Notes: generated by a model not told the origin, from the sequence alone. 64,000 bases of DNA from Planctomycetaceae bacterium (GCA_004556055.1 SFIW01000007.1:4568-68567), one strand, 5' to 3'. Shown: positions 9,631-18,490, counted from the first letter of the stretch. Translations and numbers: made by a program.

Positions 9631-10125
9631 TTGAAAACGCGTCGCGCTAAACTGCCCCCTTTGCCAGCGCTTCCTGCGAAAGGCAAGGAAAGCGAAAAGA
9701 ATGACGTTTTTTCTTCGTCTAAACGTTCGGAGATTATGAGTCGCGTGCGTTCAACGCGTAATAAGTCGACGGAATTGCGTCTAATCGACGAGTTTCGGCG
9801 TCGTTCTCTCGTGGGATGGCGACGGAATTCTAAACTTTTTGGTCGGCCAGATTTTGTCTTTCCCAAATTGCGTATTGCGATTTTTGTCGACGGTTGTTTT
9901 TGGCACGGACATGACTGTCGCAATACGACGCCCAAAGATCACGCAGATTACTGGCGCGCGAAGATCGAACGAAATCGATTGCGCGACGCCGCGGCCACAG
10001 AACACTTGACCGCGTTAGGTTATCATGTCATTCGAATTTGGGAATGCGATTTCAAGAAGGTCAATCAGGAGAAACTTGACGCCAAATTGTTTCCAATAGA
10101 AGAGAAGCTCAGAAAAATAGAATAA
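9631..10125 (+). CDS. vsr: Very short patch repair endonuclease Vsr
   Basis: Vsr nicks next to T:G mismatches left by deamination of 5-methylcytosine, so it naturally accompanies the C5 methyltransferase ending five bases upstream. The 164-residue sequence shows SEIMSRVRSTRNKSTELRL (E48 matches E. coli E25), GRPDFVFP (D74 matches the metal-binding D51), and DGCFWHGHDC, where F90-W91-H92 match the mismatch-wedge residues and H69. The E. coli H64 position is Asp (D87), a variant I recall as common in homologues. The C-terminal VIRIWECDFKK is also family-typical. Start is TTG with AAAAAGGAGA ten bases upstream. It is co-transcribed with the methyltransferase and followed by a strong hairpin terminator. 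Confidence 0.93.
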   Translation: MKTRRAKLPPLPALPAKGKESEKNDVFSSSKRSEIMSRVRSTRNKSTELRLIDEFRRRSLVGWRRNSKLFGRPDFVFPKLRIAIFVDGCFWHGHDCRNTTPKDHADYWRAKIERNRLRDAAATEHLTALGYHVIRIWECDFKKVNQEKLDAKLFPIEEKLRKIE

Positions 10126-10157
10126 AAAAGACCGCACGACGAATCGAGCGGTCTTTT
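10126..10157. terminator. Bidirectional rho-independent terminator
   Basis: A perfect 10-bp stem (AAAAGACCGC with GCGGTCTTTT) encloses a 12-base loop, giving a T-run on both strands. It ends the methyltransferase-vsr unit and the convergent small basic protein gene. Confidence 0.9.
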
Positions 10158-10180
10158 AGAGACTCTGCGGTAGAAAAAAA

Positions 10181-10390
10181 TCACTTCTTTTCGTCCGCGG
10201 CAGGATCCTTCGCCTTCTTTTTCTTCTTCAGGACGATCTTATAGACGCGAACCTTGGGAAGCCCTAAAGGAGAAGCCTCGTCCGTCCAGCGCTCCTGGCT
10301 TTGAAGCTTCTCGATACGCTCAACTCTCGTAAGGACGTTGCGAGAACGCGAAACGCCCTTCTTAATCTTCAAACTCTTATCGATGGTCAT
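10181..10390 (-). CDS. PVC-superphylum small basic protein (putative ribosome-associated)
   Basis: This 69-residue, strongly basic protein begins MTIDKSLK and contains SRNVLTRVERIEKL and LGLPKVRVYK. These match the small basic protein family of Verrucomicrobia, Chlamydiae and Planctomycetes (TIGR04137, from memory), which is suspected to be a ribosomal component. A longer reading frame extends upstream, but GGAG seven bases before the ATG at 10390 and family conservation fix this start. The C-terminal lysine run and DPAADEKK tail extend past the usual end. It converges on vsr and is supported as a PVC lineage marker. Confidence 0.88.
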   Translation of the reverse strand: MTIDKSLKIKKGVSRSRNVLTRVERIEKLQSQERWTDEASPLGLPKVRVYKIVLKKKKKAKDPAADEKK

Positions 10391-10610
10391 GATTCTACTC
10401 CAAACTAACGCGGTTGCTCGATCGCTCGAACTCGACCCGACGCTGCAAAAACGACGGACGTAACGCGCCGAGCACGGCGATTCGCCCGCGAAATGCCCGT
10501 AGGAGAACTGCAACGTACTGACGTCGCTCTGTCGCTCCAGCGAACTTATAGATACTATAGTATAGCCCTTCTTCCCAACTAGACAAGGGGGAAGCGTCAA
10601 TTTTGCTCCA

Positions 10611-11852
10611 TTAACCTTCTGTTACCCCCTCTGATTCTTTCGACTCATTTTCCTCCGTTTCTCCGGTTGCTGAAGGGGGGAAGGTTTCTTGCTTTTTTTC
10701 TAACCTCTCAATCGCTTTTTCTTCTTCTCGTATTTTATTACGCGCTGCGAATTCCAATATTGCCACGAGTAAAAGGATGAGACCTGTTTGTCCGAGAACG
10801 ACGATGGAGGTGAGAAAATTCACCTGGTATAAGAAGAACGCTCCGGTTGCGCAAATCGCGGTGGTCAAATAAATCGTCGCTACTGCCTGCCCGCGCGAGA
10901 GACCGAGCGCTACGAGACGGTGAGAGTAGTGGTTTTTGTCTCCGACGAAAGGACTGGCTCCATGCTTTAGTCGGATCAAAACGACGCTTACCGTGTCATA
11001 GAGGGGCGTCGCAAGGATGACGAAGGGAACAAAGATCGCGTTCCTCGGCGTCGATTCGCCGACAAAGGTCATCGAAAGCGTCGTAACGCCGAGAAGGAAG
11101 CCAATAAAATAGGCGCCGCCGTCTCCCATAAACATCTTCGCCGGCGGTCGATTGAGGTGGAGAAAACCGCATGTGGCCCCCGCGAGAAGAACGAGAAAAG
11201 CCGCCAAAAAATATTGGGGTTCTCCCGACTCAGGATTGGGCGCAAAGGCGGCGGCGACGACCGCCAGGAAGAGGGAACAAATCGTCGAGACCCCCCCGGA
11301 GAGCGCGTCCATGTTGTCAAGCATATTGAAGGAGTTGACGAGCATGACAATCCATATGACGCTCAAAATCCATGTGAGAACCGGTAGATCGATGAAGAGG
11401 GTGGCGCGCCATCCAGCGGAGACCGCGACCGCCGCAACCAGAAATTCAACGCCCAACCGCAATTTCCAAGGGAGCGAAAAACGATCGTCAAGCGTTCCAA
11501 GAACGGCAAGGATTAACGCGAGCCCTAAAAGAGTCCATAGCTTGGGGAGACGCGTCAAAAAGCCGTGAAAATGTTCGGCAAGGATTGACGGCGCCGCGCT
11601 TAGGAGATCTGGCGAATTGCTTCCGCGGGCAAGATACAACGCGCACAATGATAAAAGGAGAAGAGGAACAACAACCCCCGCGCAGATACCAAGTCCTCCT
11701 CCCGTTGGAATCGGATGCGAATGGATTTTTCGAAAGCCGGGTTTGTCTATTAATCCAATTGCCGGACCGTATCGTTTTACGAATAAACAGGTTCCCAAAC
11801 TGACGACGTACGGAATGACGAAGAGGAGCGCTACAAGAATAATCATTTCCAT
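10611..11852 (-). CDS. WecA/TagO-type polyprenyl-phosphate GlcNAc-1-phosphate transferase
   Basis: An integral-membrane glycosyl-1-phosphate transferase of the MraY/WecA superfamily, 413 residues with about ten membrane segments. Hallmarks in order: DKPGFRKIHSHPIPTGGG near the N-terminus, LGTLDDRFSLPWK, NMLDNMDALSGG, MFMGDGGAYFIGFLLG and SHRLVALGLSRGQA. It would load a sugar-1-phosphate from a UDP-sugar (UDP-GlcNAc in WecA) onto undecaprenyl phosphate to start surface polysaccharide or O-antigen assembly. The cytosolic C-terminus (about 40 residues) is charged and rich in Glu. It lies 38 bp downstream of the acidic hypothetical gene and near a UDP-sugar epimerase, which fits an envelope polysaccharide role. 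The ribosome-binding site is weak. The specific donor sugar is not determined. Confidence 0.88.
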   Translation of the reverse strand: MEMIILVALLFVIPYVVSLGTCLFVKRYGPAIGLIDKPGFRKIHSHPIPTGGGLGICAGVVVPLLLLSLCALYLARGSNSPDLLSAAPSILAEHFHGFLTRLPKLWTLLGLALILAVLGTLDDRFSLPWKLRLGVEFLVAAVAVSAGWRATLFIDLPVLTWILSVIWIVMLVNSFNMLDNMDALSGGVSTICSLFLAVVAAAFAPNPESGEPQYFLAAFLVLLAGATCGFLHLNRPPAKMFMGDGGAYFIGFLLGVTTLSMTFVGESTPRNAIFVPFVILATPLYDTVSVVLIRLKHGASPFVGDKNHYSHRLVALGLSRGQAVATIYLTTAICATGAFFLYQVNFLTSIVVLGQTGLILLLVAILEFAARNKIREEEKAIERLEKKQETFPPSATGETEENESKESEGVTEG

Positions 11853-11890
11853 TTCGCTAACATGAGGGCCGAATAATTGATCTTTCTAAA

Positions 11891-12889
11891 TTAGAATGTC
11901 TGAACGTCGTTACATCCCAGTATGAGAGAGGTTTCAAATAAGTTAGGCGACTCGGTTTCAAACGGACTGGGGGGAAGTACCAGCTCGACGGATACGCCGT
12001 TGTCTTCCGTCAAGGAAGGCGCTGGGAGACTCTCTTCGTAAGGTTCTCTGTTTGTTAGATTGCGAGACCCCAAAAGGTCGACATATTTTTTGAAAATTGG
12101 CATTTTTTCTGAAACAGACGAATCAAACGCCGAACGTCTTTGATCCTGTAGAGGCTCTGTTAGAACGGCTTCTTGGGGGATCCTTTCTTTAGATTGCCGT
12201 CTATCAGTTTTCTCTGAGATGGAATCTTTGCCGACGATTTCTACGACGGGAGGCGTTGGAGGAATCGATTCAAAATTTACAAATTCGTTGGCGTCGACGA
12301 CGCATGAGGACGTTGGTTCCGATTCAAGCGACGTTTCTTGCGTTTTGTCTAAAGCGCGTTCTTCCGCATTGAGTTCGAGCGTTTCCGTCGACGCCGTCCC
12401 TTCTGAATTTTGAACCTTGTCCTTCACATCTACTGGAGAGGATTTTTCACTAACAAAAGGAAGAGCTTCTAGAACAACGGGCGCTACCTCTTTAAGGTTA
12501 ATTCCTTCCGTAAAGACCGCGTCTGGTTCCGTATGAGTTTCAGCGTAGTTAGACAGATGAGGCTTGGCGTCGTCTATTTCTTCCTTCTGCGTTTCCGGCG
12601 GCGAAAAAGACTCGGAGTCTGCGTCATAAAATGGATAATCAATCCGCGTCGGTTCTGCTGGTTCTTGAGGCGTTGGGATCGAAGACGAATTGAGAAAGTT
12701 TTTGATCTGTTTGAGTACGGAGAGGTTGGCGGTTCTCTCTTGACGCCCGTCGCCATTTTCGGCGAGCACGACCCAACCTTCTTCAGTATCGGTCGACGTC
12801 GGATACTGAAGATAGGTTGAAAGCGGCGCCCTATTGGGGGGAAGATCGGACGGCTCAACCTTCTTTTGCGTTATCCGTTCGTCTGCCAT
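11891..12889 (-). CDS. Acidic, mostly disordered hypothetical protein
   Basis: The 332-residue product has no signal peptide, membrane segment or recognised domain. It is rich in Ser, Pro, Glu and Thr, so most of it should be disordered. Short structured-looking patches are STYLQYPTSTDTEEGWVVL near the N-terminus, LSVLKQIKNFLNS, and the C-terminal VELVLPPSPFETES. The ATG at 12889 is preceded by GGGGA; a TTG four codons upstream lacks such a site. It is the first gene before the WecA-type transferase and probably shares its transcript, so a regulatory or adaptor role in polysaccharide synthesis is possible but unproven. Confidence 0.65.
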   Translation of the reverse strand: MADERITQKKVEPSDLPPNRAPLSTYLQYPTSTDTEEGWVVLAENGDGRQERTANLSVLKQIKNFLNSSSIPTPQEPAEPTRIDYPFYDADSESFSPPETQKEEIDDAKPHLSNYAETHTEPDAVFTEGINLKEVAPVVLEALPFVSEKSSPVDVKDKVQNSEGTASTETLELNAEERALDKTQETSLESEPTSSCVVDANEFVNFESIPPTPPVVEIVGKDSISEKTDRRQSKERIPQEAVLTEPLQDQRRSAFDSSVSEKMPIFKKYVDLLGSRNLTNREPYEESLPAPSLTEDNGVSVELVLPPSPFETESPNLFETSLILGCNDVQTF

Positions 12890-12918
12890 TTGTTTCCCCA
12901 AAAAACATTCTTTATGAA

Positions 12919-12937
12919 AGTATCATAGTTTGATACT
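12919..12937. promoter_or_regulatory. Inverted repeat, possible operator
   Basis: AGTATCA, five bases, then TGATACT form a perfect 7-bp dyad in the AT-rich divergent intergenic region (12890-13132), 30 bases upstream of the acidic protein start. A TATAAT at 12963-12968 could serve the rightward epimerase gene. No matching regulator was identified. Confidence 0.35.
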
Positions 12938-13132
12938 AACCCGCTACAATAAAATCATTCTATATAATCGGCAAAATCCGATTCTCTTTTAAGATATTCT
13001 TTGAAAATAAATAAAATTCAAAGCGAAGGGTGAAAATAGCCGACCTAAGATACGCGGCGTTATGCGTCTCTTACTCTTCCTAGTTGGAGGTTGGCTCTTG
13101 TTTTCACGATCGTTTTAGTTTGCGAGGCAGTT

Positions 13133-14266
13133 ATGAAGGTGTTGACAGTGGTTGGAACTCGTCCAGAGATCATCCGCCTTTCGCGAATTCTTTTGGCTCT
13201 CGACGATTATGTGGAACATGTGGTTGTCCATACCGGGCAAAATTATGATTATGAGTTAAGTCAGATTTTTTTTGACGACCTTGGGTTGAGAAAACCTGAC
13301 TATTTTCTGAACGCCGCAGCGTCCACCCCCGCGCGAACGGTCGCGGCTATTATTGACAAGATGGACGAGGTATATGCTCGAGAACAGCCGGACGCCACGC
13401 TTGTTTTGGGAGATTCCAACAGCAGCCTTGCGGCCTATGCGGCCAAGCGTCGTAAGATTCCAATTTTTCATGTGGACGCAGGAAAAAGAGCGCACGATCA
13501 AAGGGTTCCTGAAGAAATCAATCGTCGACTTGTTGATTCAATCGCCGACATTAACCTTCCTTGTAGCTCCATTGCTGTCGCTAATTTACAGAAGGAAGGG
13601 TTTCCCATCGACCGAGTTTTTAAAATAGATAGTCCCACGGCCGAGGTCTTTGGCTATTATCTGAAGAATATTGAGAAATCCGACGTTCTCAAACGATTTT
13701 CTTTGCGTGAGAAGGAATACTTTGTCGTGAGCTCGCATCGCGAAGAAAATGTCGACGATCCCGTTCAACTTCATAATCTTGTTTTAACGTTGAATAATTT
13801 GGCCTCTTACGAGAAGAAACGGGTTATTTTTTCCGTTCATCCACGAACGCGAAAACGGTTAGAGGCTAGTTCCGAGACGCTTGCGCCAGAGATTCAGTTG
13901 ATCCGTCCCCTTGGTTTTTACGACTATAACGCTCTTCAAAGTTCATCTTATGCCGTTCTCTCCGACAGCGGTTCCATAGATGAAGAGTCGACGTTTCTCA
14001 ACTTTCCGGCGATTAATTTGCGCAATACGCGCGAGCGGACGGAGATCAGCGACATTGGAGGAGCGCTCATGACGGGGGTAGAATGGAGTCGCGTTACCGA
14101 CGCCTTAAAGATAATTCGCCATCGTGTTGCGAGCGGTTTTTATGAAGGACGCGCCTATGATTTTTCAGGACGCGAAATTTCAGAAAAGGTTTTGCAGATA
14201 ATCATGGATTACACGCCGTATGTCAATCGTTTTGTGTGGCACAAACAATCGGCATACGAAGGTTGA
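13133..14266 (+). CDS. UDP-sugar 2-epimerase, WbjD/FnlC-like
   Basis: A non-hydrolysing UDP-GlcNAc 2-epimerase-fold protein, 377 residues. It begins MKVLTVVGTRPEIIRLSRI and shows HTGQNYDYELSQIFF, VLGDSNSSLAAYAAKRRKIPIFH, DQRVPEEINRR, SSHREENVDD and SDSGSIDEESTFLNFPAINLR. The DQRVPEE-NRR and ADINLPCS stretches resemble WbjD/FnlC/Cap5G epimerases, which complete UDP-N-acetyl-L-fucosamine synthesis, more than plain WecB. This subfamily call is from memory. A reading frame extends 14 codons upstream, but the ATG at 13133 is preceded by GAGG and starts exactly at the conserved first strand. It is divergent from the WecA-type gene cluster, suggesting a shared surface glycan pathway. Confidence 0.85.
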   Translation: MKVLTVVGTRPEIIRLSRILLALDDYVEHVVVHTGQNYDYELSQIFFDDLGLRKPDYFLNAAASTPARTVAAIIDKMDEVYAREQPDATLVLGDSNSSLAAYAAKRRKIPIFHVDAGKRAHDQRVPEEINRRLVDSIADINLPCSSIAVANLQKEGFPIDRVFKIDSPTAEVFGYYLKNIEKSDVLKRFSLREKEYFVVSSHREENVDDPVQLHNLVLTLNNLASYEKKRVIFSVHPRTRKRLEASSETLAPEIQLIRPLGFYDYNALQSSSYAVLSDSGSIDEESTFLNFPAINLRNTRERTEISDIGGALMTGVEWSRVTDALKIIRHRVASGFYEGRAYDFSGREISEKVLQIIMDYTPYVNRFVWHKQSAYEG

Positions 14267-14283
14267 AGAAAGAGTATAGAGCG

Positions 14284-14946
14284 ATGAGAACTCGAAGAGT
14301 GTATCTTGACGATTCGTCGAAGGCGCTTGAGCATTTACGAAGGTGCGACGAAAGGGTCGCGGCGATGATTTATCGTTTGGGCGCTCTTGCTTACGACGTC
14401 TACTTGGACGATTATGAGTTTCTTGTTTGGCAAATTGTCGGGCAGATGATTTCTAATCAAGCGACACTAAAAATAGGGGGACGTTTAGTCCAAGCGTGCG
14501 ACGGTCGTATAACGCGCGATGCTATCGACATGCTCGACGACTCCGATTTACGCGAAGTCGGACTTTCTCGGCCTAAAATTACTTACATTCGTATGCTCAA
14601 CGAATCGATTGAAGCGGGTTTGTTTGACTTTTCGGAGTTGCGAACGCTCGACGACTCTAGCGCGAGAGAAAAGCTCCTCTCGTTGCATGGCGTAGGCGAG
14701 TGGACGGCGGCGATGTATTTGATTTTCGTCCTTGATCGACAAGACGTCTTGGTTCCGACAGATCGAGTTTTTGTTCAGACCTTCAAGTGGTTATACGAAA
14801 CGGAGGACGCTTCCCGAGGCGCGATTCTTGAACGCGCTAAGAAGTGGTCGCCGTATCGATCGATCGTCGCGCGTTACTTTTATCTTGCCGATGAACGGGG
14901 ATTAACTCGCGACAGATTAAGTTTGGTCTTTGAGTCAAACGAATAA
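14284..14946 (+). CDS. DNA-3-methyladenine glycosylase II (AlkA-like, HhH-GPD)
   Basis: A 220-residue helix-hairpin-helix base-excision repair glycosylase that would remove alkylated bases. The conserved entry is LVWQIVGQMISNQAT; the HhH-GPD core is LLSLHGVGEWTAAMYLIFVL followed by the catalytic Asp in VLVPTDRVF. It lacks the N-terminal extra domain of E. coli AlkA, like many compact homologues. An in-frame GTG at 14236 would overlap the epimerase gene; the ATG at 14284 with AAGAAAGAG upstream is preferred. It starts 17 bases after the epimerase stop, so it is likely co-transcribed although the roles differ. Confidence 0.88.
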   Translation: MRTRRVYLDDSSKALEHLRRCDERVAAMIYRLGALAYDVYLDDYEFLVWQIVGQMISNQATLKIGGRLVQACDGRITRDAIDMLDDSDLREVGLSRPKITYIRMLNESIEAGLFDFSELRTLDDSSAREKLLSLHGVGEWTAAMYLIFVLDRQDVLVPTDRVFVQTFKWLYETEDASRGAILERAKKWSPYRSIVARYFYLADERGLTRDRLSLVFESNE

Positions 14947-14951
14947 AAAGC

Positions 14952-14985
14952 ACAAGGGACGGCGCCTGGAGACGTCGTCCCTTGT
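14952..14985. terminator. Bidirectional terminator
   Basis: A perfect 10-bp stem (ACAAGGGACG with CGTCCCTTGT) and 14-base loop are followed by TTTT on the plus strand and by a T-rich stretch on the minus strand. It separates the convergent glycosylase and glycoside-hydrolase-like genes. Confidence 0.85.
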
Positions 14986-14996
14986 TTTAACGACTG

Positions 14997-17414
14997 TTAT
15001 TCGACTGTCTTCGTTATTTTGGACGTCTTGGGCGGAATCGTCGTGTCGGTCGTTTCGTCGTGATACTCGGCGTCGCTAAAATTGACGATCACGGAAATCC
15101 CGTTCGAAAAAACGCTACGCTGGACTTGACGATCCTGCGTGAGAATCTGGTGGTCAACCATATCCGCTTTGCCCGTTAGGCGTGAAACGGGTTGCGCCAC
15201 TTGATAACTTTTGATAAACTGATCGCGATTTTCTTCAAGGAATTTGGAAGAAAAGCCATACATAGGCGGAATTCCATAGAGGGCGTTGAAGAGATCGCGT
15301 TTTTCCCAAACTTGCGGGTGTTTGTTATTGTGATCTCCCCAATACCAGTAGGAAACAACGCATCCATGGTAGACCAGTTCAAAGAGGGGAAGTCGGTATT
15401 TTTCTCCGACTTGATACTTTTCAACGAGAGGCGGAACTTCATCCCAGATTTTTTCAAGGTAACGCCCAGAGTCCGGACCGCGATAGGGCCCCAGGCTCGC
15501 CATACCTTCGTAATAATCGCAGAAAGGCACGGATGCGTCGATTCCCGTTTCACTTCCGCAGACGAGGTTGAAACGTTCGCCGAGGAGCGCAAGGAGTTTC
15601 ATTCTTTCAATCTTACACTCGGTACGCGTCATCGGATGATCCGGGTTCCAACATTCACGCCACGGCGAAGCGACGGTTGTGTCGAGGAATCGACAGAGAT
15701 AAGGCGTGGTTTTCAGTAATTCTCCGATTTGTTTCTCCGCATACGGAAGGGCCGTTTTCGCGCACAGAACGCCGCAAGGGATTCGTGGTTGAGTTATATC
15801 TTTCTGATCGACCTCCCAACCTTTCATGAGAGTTCCGTCGGGGGACGACCAAGCGAGATCATGCGGCCACGCTTCGGGCAACCACTGGGAAGAGACGTAG
15901 GGAAGGAGAGGATACTTCTCGGGATCCATTACATCCTGATAAATATCGTATTGCGAGGTAAGGACGCCGTCGATCGCGTTCATTCCTTTAATGGCTTCAG
16001 GAGAACCGCCCGAGCTCCACAGGATTCTGTCAAATCCCATTTCCTTGAGGGTTTTCACCATTTGGAGTTTGTCGATATTCCAGTCCCAGCACCAAATATT
16101 TGCGGCTCCGATCAATCGATCAAGCCCGTCCGCGAGCGCCGGGTTCTTTTGGATTTTTTCGTCAAAGGTTACGTGAAGTCCGATTTCCTTAGCGTATTTT
16201 TGATATCTTTTGCATTGAGCGACATATCCTCCCTGATCGAAATAGACAAATCGTAGAACGCGGTCGTATCCAAATTTCTTTTTAGAGTCGTACCAAATAG
16301 GGGCGAAGGAGAGGGTTTTCGAATCGGTCTCCGGAGTCCCGTCGGCGTTAGGGGCGGCGGCGCGTTTCGTCACGAAGACGGCGGAATCGTCCGGCGTCTC
16401 CACGATCGTCATCATCCCTTCGCTATTCGCAGGGTCTAACTCGTCGTCCACGACTCCCCAGAAAGCCATGCATAGACCGTGTCCTCCGAAAGTGTGAATT
16501 TCCCCTAGGCCCGGAGCTTCCTCTGTCGTAGGGAAGGAAATTCCTTCGTTGACGGGTAGGATGACGCGATCTGTTTTACGCGTCGCCGTCGGATAGGGAT
16601 AGGATATTTTTGCGTTTAATTCAGAGTCCTTGGGGGCGGAAAGGACGACGACAATTTCCGGCGCGTCGGGCGCTAGCTGAATTTGCGCCGTGTATTCGAG
16701 GAAGTTTTGCGGATCGAATAGAGTGAAAAGAAAACCTCTTTCAATCTGTTTTGCGTCCAACACAAAGGGAGCGCTGGTGGAGACGAGCTGTTTCCAGGAT
16801 CTCTGGGATCGCACGTCATACACGTCAAAGGAGGCGGACTCCATGTAAAATTTAACATGGAGGAATTCATTTTCCGCGGGAAGCGTTCCCGTCAGGCGCG
16901 ATAGTTCGAGCTTTCCCGTTCTTTCAATTTTGAACGTGTCGACGTAAAGATCCGATTCTCCTGAGCCAACAATTCGCGGTTCAATATGCGTAATCTGTTT
17001 AGGAACGACAAACTTGCTGTGAAAGGTTTTCAATTCCGTCGTTTGGCGAACGTCGATTTGCCCATAAACCCAGCTCACTGCTTCGTTATCTTGGTTGTAA
17101 AGAACCACGCTCGGCTGACAAGCATTTCCAAGGTTTTGTCCCGTGAAGGTTAGCTCAAATATTTCCCCTGGACTGACGGCAATGCGTTCGGGAAGGCGGA
17201 TCGCCCAGTCATGTTCGTTGCGATTGACGATATGGATAGAATCTTTGCCAGTTGCGGCGAACGTTTCAACGCTGACGTTAAACCCGTCTTGATCGCGTGA
17301 CCAACTCGGCGGATTTAACGGAATTGTCCATGATTCGCCACCCTGGACTTTGGCGCTTCCAAATGAAGCGATCATCAGGATCAACGAAGATAGAACGACG
17401 GTAAGACGTTTCAT
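14997..17414 (-). CDS. Secreted glycoside-hydrolase-like protein
   Basis: The 805-residue protein starts with a signal peptide (MKRLTVVLSSLILMIASFGSAKVQGG). Residues about 30-170 look like a carbohydrate-binding beta-sandwich (SGESDLYVDTFKIER at its end). A second beta-rich region follows, then a likely TIM barrel from about residue 420 (GFDRILWSSGG, FLDTTVASPWREC, GSETGIDASVPF, FELVYHGCVVSYWYWGD). A small beta domain closes the protein (QRSVFSNGISVIVNFSD). This order recalls GH101-like and DUF6259-type proteins; I cannot assign a family or the catalytic acids with confidence. It is probably exported to act on host or plant glycans (inference). It stands alone, between a shared terminator and the divergent LysE gene. 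Confidence 0.7.
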   Translation of the reverse strand: MKRLTVVLSSLILMIASFGSAKVQGGESWTIPLNPPSWSRDQDGFNVSVETFAATGKDSIHIVNRNEHDWAIRLPERIAVSPGEIFELTFTGQNLGNACQPSVVLYNQDNEAVSWVYGQIDVRQTTELKTFHSKFVVPKQITHIEPRIVGSGESDLYVDTFKIERTGKLELSRLTGTLPAENEFLHVKFYMESASFDVYDVRSQRSWKQLVSTSAPFVLDAKQIERGFLFTLFDPQNFLEYTAQIQLAPDAPEIVVVLSAPKDSELNAKISYPYPTATRKTDRVILPVNEGISFPTTEEAPGLGEIHTFGGHGLCMAFWGVVDDELDPANSEGMMTIVETPDDSAVFVTKRAAAPNADGTPETDSKTLSFAPIWYDSKKKFGYDRVLRFVYFDQGGYVAQCKRYQKYAKEIGLHVTFDEKIQKNPALADGLDRLIGAANIWCWDWNIDKLQMVKTLKEMGFDRILWSSGGSPEAIKGMNAIDGVLTSQYDIYQDVMDPEKYPLLPYVSSQWLPEAWPHDLAWSSPDGTLMKGWEVDQKDITQPRIPCGVLCAKTALPYAEKQIGELLKTTPYLCRFLDTTVASPWRECWNPDHPMTRTECKIERMKLLALLGERFNLVCGSETGIDASVPFCDYYEGMASLGPYRGPDSGRYLEKIWDEVPPLVEKYQVGEKYRLPLFELVYHGCVVSYWYWGDHNNKHPQVWEKRDLFNALYGIPPMYGFSSKFLEENRDQFIKSYQVAQPVSRLTGKADMVDHQILTQDRQVQRSVFSNGISVIVNFSDAEYHDETTDTTIPPKTSKITKTVE

Positions 17415-17525
17415 TTGAATATCCTCGAAAAACGGTTGGGTGAAGGCGACGCTCCATTCGGCGACGCCGTGTTATTTGTGGATAACTCAAAGTTTTTTAG
17501 ACTCTTGAGGCTGCGTCTCTCACCC

Positions 17526-17552
17526 TTGTCTTAGCGCTAAAAAAGCTATAAT
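17526..17552 (+). promoter_or_regulatory. Candidate sigma-70-type promoter for the LysE-family gene
   Basis: TTGTCT and TATAAT are separated by 15 bases; the -10 box lies about 50 bases before the ATG. The spacing is short, so confidence is limited. Confidence 0.4.
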
Positions 17553-17600
17553 TCAAGACTGGTTGTAAGAGTTGTCAAAGGGACGCAAAGGTTAGGGAAT

Positions 17601-18296
17601 ATGTTTTCGATAGCGTCAGGTTATTTGAGCGCGTGCGTTTTAGGTTCCATTTTCGGGTTTCAAGGATCGGTTTCGCCCGGCCCCTTGCAGACGGTTATTA
17701 TATCCGAAACTCTTTCGAATGGGATACGATCGAGTTGGCGAGCCGCCGTGATTCCTCTTTGCACAGATCCTATAGCGCTCTGCGTCGCGCTTTTTGTTGT
17801 GGCGAACGTCCCGAACTCCATATTAGCGGCAATCGCTTTCTTAGGCGCGTCGCTTCTATTAAGAGTTGCGTTGTTGCAATTTCGAACTACCGAGAATGAC
17901 TTCAAATTTCACACGAAAAAGAGACTTTCCCTTTTCTCAATTTGGGCGACTAATATTCTGAATCCCAATTTGTGGATATTCGCTTTCACGATCAACGCTT
18001 TTCAGATACACGATTACTATATAGAAGGAGGATTGGGGGTCGCCGCGACGTATTTATTTATTTTTTTTCTCGTGCTGTGCGTGTGCAATTTATCTGTCGC
18101 TTGTATTGTCGCCGCGCTGAAGCGCGTTTTCAATCCTCTCTGGCTAGTTCGCGTAAATCGAGTTTTAGGCGTTTTCCTCCTTTTTGTCGCCGTTCGCTTC
18201 GTTATTTTGGGATTAACAAAGCTTGGAGTAATTGGCGAGGGACTGGAAGAAACGGCGATCACGACGCTTTCGAACTTGACACAGTTTGTTTGTTAA
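17601..18296 (+). CDS. LysE/RhtB-family exporter
   Basis: A 231-residue inner-membrane protein with about six hydrophobic segments. The N-terminus carries the LysE-family signature region GFQGSVSPGPLQTVII and later NILNPNLWIFAF, matching the family's G-x-x-x-SPGP and NPN/NPK elements. Family members export amino acids or other small molecules; the substrate is unknown here. The ATG is preceded by AGGG. The gene is divergent from the secreted glycoside-hydrolase-like gene and shows no obvious operon partner. Confidence 0.82.
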   Translation: MFSIASGYLSACVLGSIFGFQGSVSPGPLQTVIISETLSNGIRSSWRAAVIPLCTDPIALCVALFVVANVPNSILAAIAFLGASLLLRVALLQFRTTENDFKFHTKKRLSLFSIWATNILNPNLWIFAFTINAFQIHDYYIEGGLGVAATYLFIFFLVLCVCNLSVACIVAALKRVFNPLWLVRVNRVLGVFLLFVAVRFVILGLTKLGVIGEGLEETAITTLSNLTQFVC

Positions 18297-18407
18297 TTTG
18301 TTTGGATTGTATGGAATCTAAAAAAAATATCGATTTTTCTGAAATGTTTTAAGAGATGAACTCTTTAGGTCGATACAACCGATAGCGCGTGTAGAGCGCG
18401 CTCATGT

Positions 18408-18413
18408 TATAAT
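18408..18413 (+). promoter_or_regulatory. Possible -10 box for the DUF11 lipoprotein gene
   Basis: TATAAT in the context GTTATAATTC, about 78 bases before the ATG. It resembles the -10 boxes before the LysE and metallo-hydrolase genes. No clear -35. Confidence 0.3.
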
Positions 18414-18490
18414 TCTTGAAACGCATCGACGCGTTTCCAAGACAAACTGTTTTTGACGCATTATAGCGTCGTCGTTGAAAGGACGCCCAC

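Noticed and set aside
10391..10600. Upstream extension of the small basic protein
   Set aside because: The extra 70 residues do not belong to the family, and the internal ATG has a clear ribosome-binding site.
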